The notes under the pieces: model-generated
What the model saw: only the letters and a program-made list of their open reading frames with translations
Told to the model about the DNA's origin: nothing
Databases searched by the model: none
Position numbers and translations under genes: made by a program
Origin: Hyphomicrobiales bacterium
GTDB lineage: Bacteria; Pseudomonadota; Alphaproteobacteria; Rhizobiales; Xanthobacteraceae
Assembly: GCA_003164375.1 (NCBI GenBank)
Contig: PLTE01000276.1
Coordinates: 1-20,917 of the forward strand
Direction of reading: 5' to 3'
DNA: 20,917 bases
Shown here: piece after piece, positions 1 to 7,178 of the stretch
Layout of the letters: every line of letters starts with the position of its first letter
Numbering within the stretch: the first letter of the stretch is position 1

Positions 1-460
1 CCACGGCCAGCGCCCGGGCCAGGGCCACTCGCTGCCGCTGACCGCCGGAGAGTTGCGCCGGAAATCGACTCTCGACCCCTTCCAGTTGAATCAGGCGCAG
101 CAGGCCGCGGACCTTCTCCAGGATCTGATCGGGCGACGGCCGGTTCTTGCCGCGCCGCACGCGCAGGCCGAAGGCGATGTTCTCCAGCACGGTCATGTGG
201 CGAAACAGCGCGTAATGCTGGAACACGAAACCGACATGACGTTCGCCGACCGGCCGCGACAACGCATCCTCGCCGTCGAACTGCACCTGGCCCTCGTCCG
301 GCCAGTCGAGCCCGGCGACGATGCGCAGCAGCGTCGTCTTGCCGGAACCGGACGGGCCTAACAGCGCCAATAATTCGCCGGAGCGCACTTCCAGCCTGAC
401 ATGGTCGAGCGCTGCGAAATCGCCGAAGCGCTTGACGACGTCGACCACCGAAATTTTCAT
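1..460 (-). CDS. cysA: Sulfate ABC transporter ATP-binding protein CysA (partial, C-terminus outside window)
   Basis: This is the cytoplasmic ATPase of the CysTWA sulfate/thiosulfate importer. Only the first 153 codons are present. The reading begins MKISVVDVVKRFGDFAALDH and shows Walker A GPSGSGKT at residues 35-42, a Q-loop region (VFQHYALF) and, just before the window edge, the ABC signature LSGGQRQR. Walker B and the regulatory C-terminal domain lie outside. The ATG at 458-460 is preceded by GGAGGAGTGAC, a strong ribosome site lying in the end of cysW. The cysW stop is one base upstream of this start, so the two genes are translationally coupled. The family (CysA, TIGR00968-like) is assigned from the order sbp-cysT-cysW-cysA and from the sequence. 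A molybdate or other anion ATPase is much less likely in this context. Confidence 0.93.
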   Translation of the reverse strand, partial: MKISVVDVVKRFGDFAALDHVRLEVRSGELLALLGPSGSGKTTLLRIVAGLDWPDEGQVQFDGEDALSRPVGERHVGFVFQHYALFRHMTVLENIAFGLRVRRGKNRPSPDQILEKVRGLLRLIQLEGVESRFPAQLSGGQRQRVALARALAV

Positions 461-461
461 G

Positions 462-1385
462 TCACTCCTCCACCAGACGGTCCTCAAGGATGACCTTAAG
501 GACGAGCGTCACCAGCGCGAGCAGCGCCAATAACGATGCCACGGCGAATGCGGCGGCGAATTGGTAGCTGTCGTAAAGGGACTCGATCTGCAACGGCATG
601 GTGTTGGTCTCGCCGCGCACATGGCCGGACACCACCGACACCGCGCCGAATTCGCCCATCGCCCGCGCGTTGCATAGCAGTATGCCGTACAGCAGCGCCC
701 ACTTCACGTTCGGCAGCGTGACGCGCAAAAAAGTCTTGAGCCCCGAGGCGCCGAGCGACAACGCGGCCTCTTCCTCCTCGGTGCCTTGTTGCTGCATCAG
801 CGGAATGAGCTCGCGGACGACGAAGGGGAAGGTGACGAAGATCGTCGCCAGCGCGATGCCGGGCAGGGCGAAGATGATCTTGATATCGTGCGCCACGAGC
901 CACGATCCGAAATAGCCCTGCAGCCCGAACAAAAGAACGAAGACGAGGCCGGCGATCACCGGCGAGACCGAGAATGGAATCTCGATCAAAGTGATCAACA
1001 GATTCTTGCCGCGAAAATCGAATTTTCCGATCGCCCAAGCGCCGATGACCCCGAACACGGCATTGGACGTCACCGATATCGCGGCAACGATCAGCGTAAG
1101 CCGGATCGCCGACAGCGTGTCGGGGTCGCGCAGCGCCGCGACATAGGCTTCGATCCCTTTTGAAAAGGCCTGGTTAAACACGCAGATCAGCGGCAGCACG
1201 ATGAAAAGCCCGAGAAATATCACCGCCAAGGACGTCACCAGCCAGCGCACCCAGGCCGGGTCGCTGCGGGCATCGGCCCGGCGCCGGCCGGTGCGGCGGA
1301 TCGCGGGGCGCGTCGCTGCAGCACCGCCGTTCGGCGGCGCGAGCGAGGCGTTTTCGTCGACCGCGGTGACGAGCAATGCGGTCAC
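462..1385 (-). CDS. cysW: Sulfate ABC transporter permease CysW
   Basis: This is one of the two inner-membrane permeases that form the sulfate channel with CysT. From the GTG at 1385 the product is 307 residues. It has an Arg/Ala-rich N-terminal tail of about 45 residues, then about six hydrophobic segments. The cytoplasmic EAA loop reads EEEEAALSLGASGLKTFLRV, followed by the characteristic ARAMGEFGAVSVVSG segment. I chose the GTG at 1385 because it overlaps the cysT stop as GTGA (1382-1385), which is the usual coupling in this operon. An upstream in-frame TTG at 1415 would add ten residues but lies inside cysT. It is the third of four genes in the minus-strand operon and ends one base before cysA. 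Membership of the CysW family is well supported by the EAA loop and the gene order. Confidence 0.93.
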   Translation of the reverse strand: MTALLVTAVDENASLAPPNGGAAATRPAIRRTGRRRADARSDPAWVRWLVTSLAVIFLGLFIVLPLICVFNQAFSKGIEAYVAALRDPDTLSAIRLTLIVAAISVTSNAVFGVIGAWAIGKFDFRGKNLLITLIEIPFSVSPVIAGLVFVLLFGLQGYFGSWLVAHDIKIIFALPGIALATIFVTFPFVVRELIPLMQQQGTEEEEAALSLGASGLKTFLRVTLPNVKWALLYGILLCNARAMGEFGAVSVVSGHVRGETNTMPLQIESLYDSYQFAAAFAVASLLALLALVTLVLKVILEDRLVEE

Positions 1386-2233
1386 GGTCGCCGTCCCGTG
1401 CGCAGTTCGGACCAATGCTGGAGCGCGTTGATGAGGAAAAGAACCACCAGCGAGGCGACCAGCATCACCACCGCGATCGCGGTGGCGTCGGCATAATGGA
1501 ATTCCTGCAGCCGAATGACGATCAGGAGCGGCGCGATCTCCGAATAATTCGGCAGATTGCCGGCGATGAAGATGACGGAGCCGTATTCGCCGACCGCGCG
1601 CGCGAACGCCAGCGTAAAGCCGGTCAATAGAGCCGGAACGACGCTCGGAAGCACGACGCGGCGTACCGTCATCCAGCGTCCCGCCCCGAGCGAGGCTGAG
1701 GCTTCCTCCAATTCCTCGTCGAGATCTTCGAGCACCGGCTGCACCGTGCGCACGACGAACGGCAGGCCGATGAAAACCAGCGCGACAAAGATGCCAAGCG
1801 GCGTGAATGCGATCCGGATGCCGAGCGGCGCCAGCAATCCGCCGATCCAGCCCGAGTCGGCGTAGAGCGTCGTCAGCGCGATGCCGGCCACGGCGGTCGG
1901 CAGCGCAAACGGAATGTCGACGATGGCATCAAAAATGCGGCGCCCCGGAAAGCGGTAGCGCACCAACGCCCACACCACGATCGAGCCGAACACCAGATTG
2001 GCAAATGCCGCCGCGAGCGACAATCCGAACGACAGCGCGAAGGCATGCAGCGCCCGGCGGCTGGTAATGACGGCGACGAATTGATCGAAGCTCAGTTCGG
2101 CGGTCTTGACGAACAGGGCCGCCAGCGGGATCAGCACGACGAGGCCGAGCCACAGCAGCGTCGTGCCGAGGGTGATGCCGAAACCCGGAATCACGCCGCT
2201 TCGATGTCCGCCAAGCCTGGTCGCGATACTCAC
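1382..2233 (-). CDS. cysT: Sulfate ABC transporter permease CysT (CysU)
   Basis: This is the partner permease of CysW in the inner-membrane sulfate importer. The product has 283 residues, with a short N-terminus (MSIATRLGGHRSG), a first membrane helix near residues 25-45 and about six hydrophobic stretches. The EAA loop reads EELEEASASLGAGRWMTVRR and is followed by ARAVGEYGSVIFIAGN, a CysT hallmark. The start is the GTG at 2231-2233, preceded by GCGAGGTCGAA as ribosome site. An ATG at 2246 is in another frame and is not used. It starts 12 bases after the sbp stop and overlaps cysW by four bases. Its length is typical of the family (about 275-290 residues). The gene is intact. Confidence 0.94.
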   Translation of the reverse strand: MSIATRLGGHRSGVIPGFGITLGTTLLWLGLVVLIPLAALFVKTAELSFDQFVAVITSRRALHAFALSFGLSLAAAFANLVFGSIVVWALVRYRFPGRRIFDAIVDIPFALPTAVAGIALTTLYADSGWIGGLLAPLGIRIAFTPLGIFVALVFIGLPFVVRTVQPVLEDLDEELEEASASLGAGRWMTVRRVVLPSVVPALLTGFTLAFARAVGEYGSVIFIAGNLPNYSEIAPLLIVIRLQEFHYADATAIAVVMLVASLVVLFLINALQHWSELRTGRRP

Positions 2234-2245
2234 TTCGACCTCGCA

Positions 2246-3244
2246 TTATTGCGTATAGATCGAATCGAACACGCCGTGGTCGTTGAAGTGGGTGGTCTGC
2301 GCTTTGCGCCAGCCGCCGAAGTCGTCGATGGTCAAAAGCTCGACTTTCGGAAAGCTCGCTTCGTACTCTTTTGCCACAATCGGGTCGCGAGGCCGATAGT
2401 AGTTCTTGGCGACGATCTCCTGGCCGTCATGGGTGTAGAGGAAATCCAGGAAGGCCTCCGCGGCGGCGCGCGTACCCTTGCGGTCGACGACTTTGTCGAC
2501 CACCGCAACTGGCGGCTCGGCCAGGATCGAAATGCTCGGCACCACGATGTCGAACTTGTTGACGCCGAGCTGGTTGATCGCGAGTTGCGCTTCGTTTTCC
2601 CAGGCTACCAGAACGTCGCCGACGCCGCGTTCGACGAAGGTTATTGTCGCGCCGCGGGCGCCGGTATCGAGCACCGGCACATTGGCATAGATCGCCTTGA
2701 CGAATTCCCGCGCCTTTTGCTCGCTGCCGTACTTGTTTTGCGCATACCCCCACGCCGCGAGGTAGTTCCAGCGCGCGCCGCCCGAGGTCTTGGGATTGGG
2801 GGTGATGATCTGCACGCCGGGTTTGGCGAGATCATCCCAATCGTGAATTCCCTTGGGGTTGCCCTTGCGTACCAGAAACACGATCGTCGAGGTGTAGGGC
2901 GAAGAATGATCCGGCAGCCGCGTCTGCCAATCCGGCGCGATCAAGCCGCGATCGGCAATGGCGTCGACGTCATAGGCCAGCGCCAACGTCGCAATGTCGG
3001 CGTCCAAACCGTCGATCACGGCGCGCGCTTGCGCGCCGGACCCGCCGTTCGAAGTTTTGATCGCGATGGTTTTGCCGTTCTCGCTCTTGTATTTGACGCC
3101 GAACGCCTGGGCGAGATCGGCATACAATTCCCGCGTCGGGTCGTAGGAGGCGTTAAGCAGGGTGATGTCGGCGGCGCGGGCGGCTCCGCAGCACAAGAGC
3201 GAGCCGAGCAGGACAGCCGTCATTGCCTTCATGCGAGCACCCAT
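2246..3244 (-). CDS. sbp: Periplasmic sulfate-binding protein
   Basis: This periplasmic receptor delivers sulfate to the CysTWA importer. It has 332 residues. An N-terminal signal peptide has hydrophobic core TAVLLGSLLCC and probable cleavage after ARA at residue 24, giving a mature start ADITLLNASYDPTRELY. That opening and the later NPKTSGGARW block are typical of the Sbp/CysP family. The start ATG (3242-3244) has GGAG seven bases upstream; an in-frame ATG at 3232 has a poorer site. This is the first gene of the minus-strand uptake operon and is divergent from cysD, so the space between them should hold both promoters. Sbp and CysP cannot be separated confidently by eye, and some members prefer thiosulfate. 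Confidence 0.93.
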   Translation of the reverse strand: MGARMKAMTAVLLGSLLCCGAARAADITLLNASYDPTRELYADLAQAFGVKYKSENGKTIAIKTSNGGSGAQARAVIDGLDADIATLALAYDVDAIADRGLIAPDWQTRLPDHSSPYTSTIVFLVRKGNPKGIHDWDDLAKPGVQIITPNPKTSGGARWNYLAAWGYAQNKYGSEQKAREFVKAIYANVPVLDTGARGATITFVERGVGDVLVAWENEAQLAINQLGVNKFDIVVPSISILAEPPVAVVDKVVDRKGTRAAAEAFLDFLYTHDGQEIVAKNYYRPRDPIVAKEYEASFPKVELLTIDDFGGWRKAQTTHFNDHGVFDSIYTQ

Positions 3245-3404
3245 TCTAAGTCTCCAGTTGCCGGCGCCGTCCGGCAGCTTCAGATGTGAAATTCTTCATG
3301 GCCAATTCTTTAATTGACGAGAATGATTTTCTATATACAAAGGGCCAAACGTCCGCAAACAGAAAAATCTTCTACTCTATCGTGAGTGAGGCTTGGAAGA
3401 ATCG
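3245..3404. promoter_or_regulatory. Divergent control region between sbp and the cysD-cysNH arm
   Basis: This spacer separates two opposed sulfur operons and is clearly AT-richer than its surroundings around 3285-3345. It contains a 5-bp inverted repeat, ATTCT at 3305-3309 and AGAAT at 3320-3324, separated by 10 bases. That fits the general T-N11-A style of LysR-type sites. CysB, the usual activator of sulfate genes, is a LysR-type protein, so this is a candidate operator by inference. A TTGACG at 3314-3319 and TATATA at 3332-3337 are present but only 12 bases apart, so I do not call a defined promoter. Confidence 0.4.
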
Positions 3405-3512
3405 ATGAAGGTCTTGGCCAAAAAAGAGACGCTTTTTGTCGCCGCATCCGAAACCGCCCAGCGCTCCTCCAGTCGAACTGGCGACTGCCGGCAGTTGCGG
3501 CGTGCGGAGTGA
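3405..3512 (+). CDS. Possible 35-codon leader ORF upstream of cysD
   Basis: An ATG at 3405 opens a 35-residue frame starting MKVLAKKETLFVAASETAQR and ending at a TGA at 3510-3512. It has a GGAAG ribosome-site-like sequence five bases upstream of its ATG. Its last codons (GCG GAG TGA) contain the GGAG that serves cysD, and its stop lies five bases before the cysD GTG. The layout would suit translational coupling or a leader peptide. The peptide holds a single cysteine and no recognisable domain. It could equally be chance, since this GC-rich genome opens many frames, and a longer cysD frame (GTG at 3386) also covers the area. Confidence 0.3.
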   Translation: MKVLAKKETLFVAASETAQRSSSRTGDCRQLRRAE

Positions 3513-3517
3513 CGTTC

Positions 3518-4312
3518 GTGGACCGGCTCGACGACCTCGAAGCGCAAAGCATCTTTATTTTCCGCGAAGCCTTTGCCCGGCTGAAGCGGATCGCCTTGCT
3601 TTGGTCGCTGGGCAAAGATTCCAACGTCATGATCTGGATTGCGCGTAAGGCCTTCTTCGGGCGCGTTCCGTTCCCGGTCATGCATGTCGATACCGGCAAG
3701 AAATTTCCGGAAATGTACGCCTTTCGCGACCGCTATTCGGTCGAGTGGAATCTCGACCTTAAAATCGAGCAGTGCCCGCCGCTCGATACCATCGATCCGA
3801 CCTTGCCGCCTGCGGCGCGGTCGGCCGCACGCAAAACAGAAGGTCTAAAGTTGGCGCTGGCGAAATACGGCTTTGACGGGCTCATCGCCGGGATTCGGCG
3901 CGACGAAGAGCCGACGCGCGCCAAGGAACGGGTGTTTTCGCCGCGCGGTCTCGAAGGCGGTTGGGACGTTCGCGACCAGCCTCCGGAATTCTGGGATCAC
4001 TTCAACGCAGCGCCGCCGTCCGGTGCGCATTTGCGCGTGCATCCGATCCTGCATTGGACCGAACTCGACGTCTGGGCCTATACCAGGCGCGAGGGCATTC
4101 CCATCATCCCGCTTTATCTCGCCCGCGACGGCAAGCGTTACCGTTCGCTCGGCGATTCCGACATCACCTCGCCGGTGTCCTCGCAAGCCGCCACTATCGA
4201 CGAGGTCATTCGCGAACTGGAAGCGACCAAAGTTTCGGAGCGCTCCGGCCGGGCCATGGATCACGAAACCGAAGACGCATTCGAGCGCCTGCGCGCCAGC
4301 GGCTATCTGTAA
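3518..4312 (+). CDS. cysD: Sulfate adenylyltransferase small subunit CysD
   Basis: CysD is the catalytic ATP sulfurylase subunit. With the CysN GTPase it converts sulfate and ATP to APS in the cytoplasm. From the GTG at 3518 the product is 264 residues, opening MDRLDDLEAQSIFIFREA. It has the PP-loop SLGKDS at residues 30-35, then HVDTGKKFPEMYAFRDR, then GIRRDEEPTRAKERVFSPR, and a C-terminus SERSGRAMDHETEDAFERLR. These match the CysD family and its length. The frame stays open to a GTG at 3386, but the first 44 residues of that version do not look like CysD, whereas GGAG lies eight bases before 3518. A stretch reading YRSLGDSDITSPVSS occupies the place where many CysD proteins have a Cys-containing LGC motif; I take this as a lineage variant. 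The cysN-cysH gene follows after 26 bases. Confidence 0.94.
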   Translation: MDRLDDLEAQSIFIFREAFARLKRIALLWSLGKDSNVMIWIARKAFFGRVPFPVMHVDTGKKFPEMYAFRDRYSVEWNLDLKIEQCPPLDTIDPTLPPAARSAARKTEGLKLALAKYGFDGLIAGIRRDEEPTRAKERVFSPRGLEGGWDVRDQPPEFWDHFNAAPPSGAHLRVHPILHWTELDVWAYTRREGIPIIPLYLARDGKRYRSLGDSDITSPVSSQAATIDEVIRELEATKVSERSGRAMDHETEDAFERLRASGYL

Positions 4313-4338
4313 TTAATGATCACGGATTAAGCTCGACC

Positions 4339-6420
4339 ATGAACATGCTCGTCACTGAAAAATTCGCCACCACGCCAAGCGCTGACGGCCTGTCTGGCAA
4401 CCGGTCGCTGGTCCGCATCGTGCTCGCCGGCCACGTCGATCACGGCAAATCGACGCTGATCGGGCGGTTGCTGCACGAAACCAAAAGCCTACCCGACGGC
4501 AAGCTCGACTCGATCAAGGCGGTCAGCGAGCGCCGCGGCGTGCCGTTCGAATGGTCGTTCCTGCTCGATGCGCTGCAGACCGAGCGCGACCAGGGCATCA
4601 CGCTCGATACCAGCCAGATTCGCTTCCGCACCAAATCCCGCGACGTCGTGCTGATCGACGCGCCCGGCCACGCCGAATTCCTGCGCAACATGATCACCGG
4701 CGCGGCTCAAGCCGATGCCGCGGTGCTGGTGATCGACGCGACCGAAGGCGTGCGCGAGCAGACGCGCCGGCACTGCTATCTGCTGCATTTGCTCGGCATC
4801 AGCCAGGTCGCAGTGGTCATCAACAAGATGGATCGCATCGGCTTCGACGAGAGCCGATTCCAGGAACTCGAAGCCGAGATGGCGCGCCATCTCGCCAGCC
4901 TCGGTTTGCCGGCGACCGCGATCATTCCGATTTCGGCGCGCAACGGCGATGGCGTCGAGCGGCGCACGCCGGCGATCGCTTGGTACACCGGCCCGACGGT
5001 GCTCGAAGTCATGGACCGTTTTTCTCCGGCAAAGCGGCTGACCGATCTGCCGCTCGGCATTCCGGTGCAGGCGGTCTACAAGTTCGACGATCGCCGCATT
5101 GTCGCCGGGCGGGTGGAAACCGGTCGGCTCGCGGTCGGCGACGAAATAGCGATCATGCCGCGCGGCACGACGGCGCGCGTGCAGTCGATCGAGGCCTGGC
5201 CGGAGCCCGACAATGCGCGATCGCCGCAATCCGCGCGCGCCGGCCAGTCGATCGGGCTCACGCTCGACCGGCAGATATTCGTCGAGCGCGGCGACGTCAT
5301 TTCGGCGCCGGCGACGCCCGCCAAGGCCGTTCGCCGGCTGCGGGCGCGGGTGTTCTGGCTGCACGATCAGCCGCTCGCCGTCGGCGCGGCGGTCGGGGTG
5401 CGTGTCGGCATGGCGGAGCGCCGCGGCACCATCGCCTTGATCGAAAACGCCGTCGATCCCGGCGAGCTGTCGCCGATCGAGGCGAAAATCATTGCGCGCA
5501 ACCATGTCGGCGAGATCGAAATCGCCTTGGCGCAGCCGATTGCCGCCGACATCTACGCGGTCAATCCGCGCACCGGACGCCTGGTGCTCGAGCTTGGCGG
5601 CAGAATCGCCGGCGGCGGATTGATCCTTGCCGTCGACGGCAATGCCTCCGTTGAAAATCGCCAGGACAGCGGCGCCGGTCGCGCCGCGGTTTCAGTGCAA
5701 GCCGCGCGGCTGAACACGGAGCTCGCCGATCTGCCGCCGGTCGAGCGGCTTAAGCGCTTCCGCGCCGCGATTGCAGGTCCGCTCGTTTTCACCACGAGCT
5801 TTGGTCTCGAGGACCAGGTCATCGTTCATATGCTTGCCGAGCTCGGCATCGACCTCGACATCGTAACGCTCGATACCGGCCGGCTGTTTCCCGAGACCTA
5901 CGCGCTTTGGGCGGAGACCGAACGCCGCTACGGCCGGCGCATTCGGGCAATCTATCCGCATCACGGCAAGCTCGAAGCCCTGGTCGAGAAATACGGCATC
6001 AACGGCTTTTACGATTCCCGTGAGGCGCGGTCGGCGTGCTGCCATGTCCGCAAGGTCGAGCCGCTCGATCGCGCGTTGACCGGCGCCGCGGGCTGGATCG
6101 TCGGCGTGCGTGCGGATCAGTCGATCAACCGCCAGGGCACCGCCCTGGTCAGCGTCGACGAGCGCAATCTGCTCAAGCTCAGTCCGCTGCTCGACTGGAC
6201 GCGCGATGCGGCGCAGTCGTTCGCTGCCGACAACCAGATTCCGCTCAATGCGCTGCACGCCCAAGGCTTTGCCTCGATCGGCTGCGCCCCTTGCACGCGC
6301 GCGATCGCGCCGGGCGAGCCGGAACGTGCCGGTCGCTGGTGGTGGGAAGAGGACGGACAGAAAGAGTGCGGCCTGCACATCGCGAGCGATGGCCGGGTGG
6401 AGCGAGCCGCCAAGGCTTGA
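4339..6420 (+). CDS. CysN-CysH fusion: sulfate adenylyltransferase GTPase subunit joined to APS reductase
   Basis: One uninterrupted frame of 693 residues carries two enzymes. Residues about 25-440 are CysN, the regulatory GTPase of ATP sulfurylase: G1 GHVDHGKST at 31-39, G3 DAPGH at 107-111, G4 NKMD at 162-165, then the EF-Tu-like beta-barrel domains. Residues about 455-693 are an assimilatory APS reductase: a phosphosulfate-binding region (FTTSFGLEDQ), a CC pair at 567-568, CAPC at 649-652 and ECGLH with the catalytic Cys at 677. The CC plus CxxC set is the [4Fe-4S] ligand pattern of APS (rather than PAPS) reductases. The common fusion partner of CysN is CysC (APS kinase); CysH as partner is unusual to me. 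The start is ATG 4339; its ribosome site is weak, so coupling to cysD is possible. APS made by CysD-CysN could pass directly to the reductase. Confidence 0.93.
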   Translation: MNMLVTEKFATTPSADGLSGNRSLVRIVLAGHVDHGKSTLIGRLLHETKSLPDGKLDSIKAVSERRGVPFEWSFLLDALQTERDQGITLDTSQIRFRTKSRDVVLIDAPGHAEFLRNMITGAAQADAAVLVIDATEGVREQTRRHCYLLHLLGISQVAVVINKMDRIGFDESRFQELEAEMARHLASLGLPATAIIPISARNGDGVERRTPAIAWYTGPTVLEVMDRFSPAKRLTDLPLGIPVQAVYKFDDRRIVAGRVETGRLAVGDEIAIMPRGTTARVQSIEAWPEPDNARSPQSARAGQSIGLTLDRQIFVERGDVISAPATPAKAVRRLRARVFWLHDQPLAVGAAVGVRVGMAERRGTIALIENAVDPGELSPIEAKIIARNHVGEIEIALAQPIAADIYAVNPRTGRLVLELGGRIAGGGLILAVDGNASVENRQDSGAGRAAVSVQAARLNTELADLPPVERLKRFRAAIAGPLVFTTSFGLEDQVIVHMLAELGIDLDIVTLDTGRLFPETYALWAETERRYGRRIRAIYPHHGKLEALVEKYGINGFYDSREARSACCHVRKVEPLDRALTGAAGWIVGVRADQSINRQGTALVSVDERNLLKLSPLLDWTRDAAQSFAADNQIPLNALHAQGFASIGCAPCTRAIAPGEPERAGRWWWEEDGQKECGLHIASDGRVERAAKA

Positions 6421-6458
6421 TTCGCAAGCGCTAGAGAGATCGCTGGGTCGTTACCGCG

Positions 6459-6562
6459 TCGTCGCGAGGAGCGAAGCGACGTAGAAATCCAGCTCTCACG
6501 CGCTAATCTGAATTGCTTCGCGGAGCCTGTCATCGGGCCGGACCCGTTGGCTCGCCATGACG
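6459..6562. repeat. Degenerate copy of the 80-bp palindromic repeat family
   Basis: The stretch begins CGTCGCGAGGAGCGAAGCGAC, passes through AAATCCAGCTC and AATTGCTTCGC, and ends in CGCCATGACG. These pieces correspond, with mismatches and an insertion, to the arms of the near-perfect palindromes at 16808, 17202 and 17310. It fills part of the 272-base gap between the sulfur operon and the molybdenum hydroxylase genes, and no gene is visible there. The outer ends are approximate. Confidence 0.55.
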
Positions 6563-6629
6563 TCTCAGTCGTTTTGATCCGGTCGGTGGCGCCATCGCAT
6601 CGAGGTTTTTTTGTCTTGCCTGTGCGCCG

Positions 6630-6665
6630 CGTTGCGCGCAATTTTGCTTCCGATTTCGCGCAACG
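6630..6665. promoter_or_regulatory. Perfect 9-bp inverted repeat upstream of the molybdenum hydroxylase genes
   Basis: CGTTGCGCG (6630-6638) and its exact complement CGCGCAACG (6657-6665) are separated by 18 bases. The right arm ends 27 bases before the ATG of the 2Fe-2S subunit gene. The location fits an operator or an mRNA hairpin in the 5' leader. No regulator gene adjoins it, so the function is inference. Confidence 0.4.
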
Positions 6666-6692
6666 TTACGATGGCACAAGCGTGAACAGCGC

Positions 6693-7178
6693 ATGACGAA
6701 AAAATACGAATTTACCGTCAACGGCAGGCCGGTCAGCGTCTCGCTCGACAACGAGGAAGCGCCGCTGCTCAATGTTTTACGCAACAACCTTGGCCTGATG
6801 GGCACGAGATTCGGCTGTGGGCTCGAACAGTGCGGCTGCTGCATGGTGCTGATCGATGGCGCGCCCGAGAAGAGCTGCAGCAAGCCGGTGTGGAGCATCA
6901 TCGGCAAGTCCGTAACCACCGTCGAGGGTCTGGGCACGCCGGAGCATCCTCACCCGCTCCAACAGGCCTTCATCGACGAGCAGGCCGGCCAGTGCGGCTA
7001 CTGCCTCGCCGGCATCTTGATTTCGGCGCAGGCGCTACTCGCACGCAATCCGTCGCCGACGCGGTCCGAGATCGCACAAGCGCTCGACGACAATATCTGC
7101 CGCTGCGGCTCGCATAATCGGATCATACGTGCGATCGAAAAGGCGGCAGCACGGATGGGCGCGGGAGCGATCTCATGA
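6693..7178 (+). CDS. Molybdenum hydroxylase 2Fe-2S subunit (IorA/CoxS-like)
   Basis: This is the small electron-transfer subunit of a xanthine dehydrogenase-family hydroxylase, 161 residues. The N-terminal plant-ferredoxin-like domain has Cys42, Cys47, Cys50 and Cys62 (CGLEQCGCC then C), ligands of the first [2Fe-2S] cluster. The C-terminal helical domain has CGYC (101-104) and CRC (136-138), ligands of the second. Length and motif spacing are standard for two-subunit enzymes such as isoquinoline 1-oxidoreductase and nicotinate hydroxylase, where this subunit passes electrons from the molybdenum site. It overlaps the catalytic subunit gene as ATGA (7175-7178), so the two are coupled. The ATG at 6693 has no strong ribosome site. 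The substrate cannot be named. Confidence 0.92.
   Translation: MTKKYEFTVNGRPVSVSLDNEEAPLLNVLRNNLGLMGTRFGCGLEQCGCCMVLIDGAPEKSCSKPVWSIIGKSVTTVEGLGTPEHPHPLQQAFIDEQAGQCGYCLAGILISAQALLARNPSPTRSEIAQALDDNICRCGSHNRIIRAIEKAAARMGAGAIS

Noticed and set aside
2045..3289. Long plus-strand open frame (414 codons) opposite sbp
   Set aside because: It is antisense to a clear sulfate-binding protein. Its translation is Arg/Asp/Gly/His-rich, with no domain, as expected for the shadow frame of a GC-rich gene.
3314..3337. TTGACG and TATATA as a sigma-70 promoter for cysD
   Set aside because: The spacing is only 12 bases, too short for a standard promoter.
3386..3517. N-terminal extension of CysD from the GTG at 3386
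   Set aside because: The extra 44 residues do not resemble CysD, and a good ribosome site precedes the GTG at 3518, where family similarity begins.
4489..5505. Minus-strand frame of 338 codons opposite cysN
   Set aside because: Antisense shadow of the strongly conserved CysN domain; no ribosome site or motifs.
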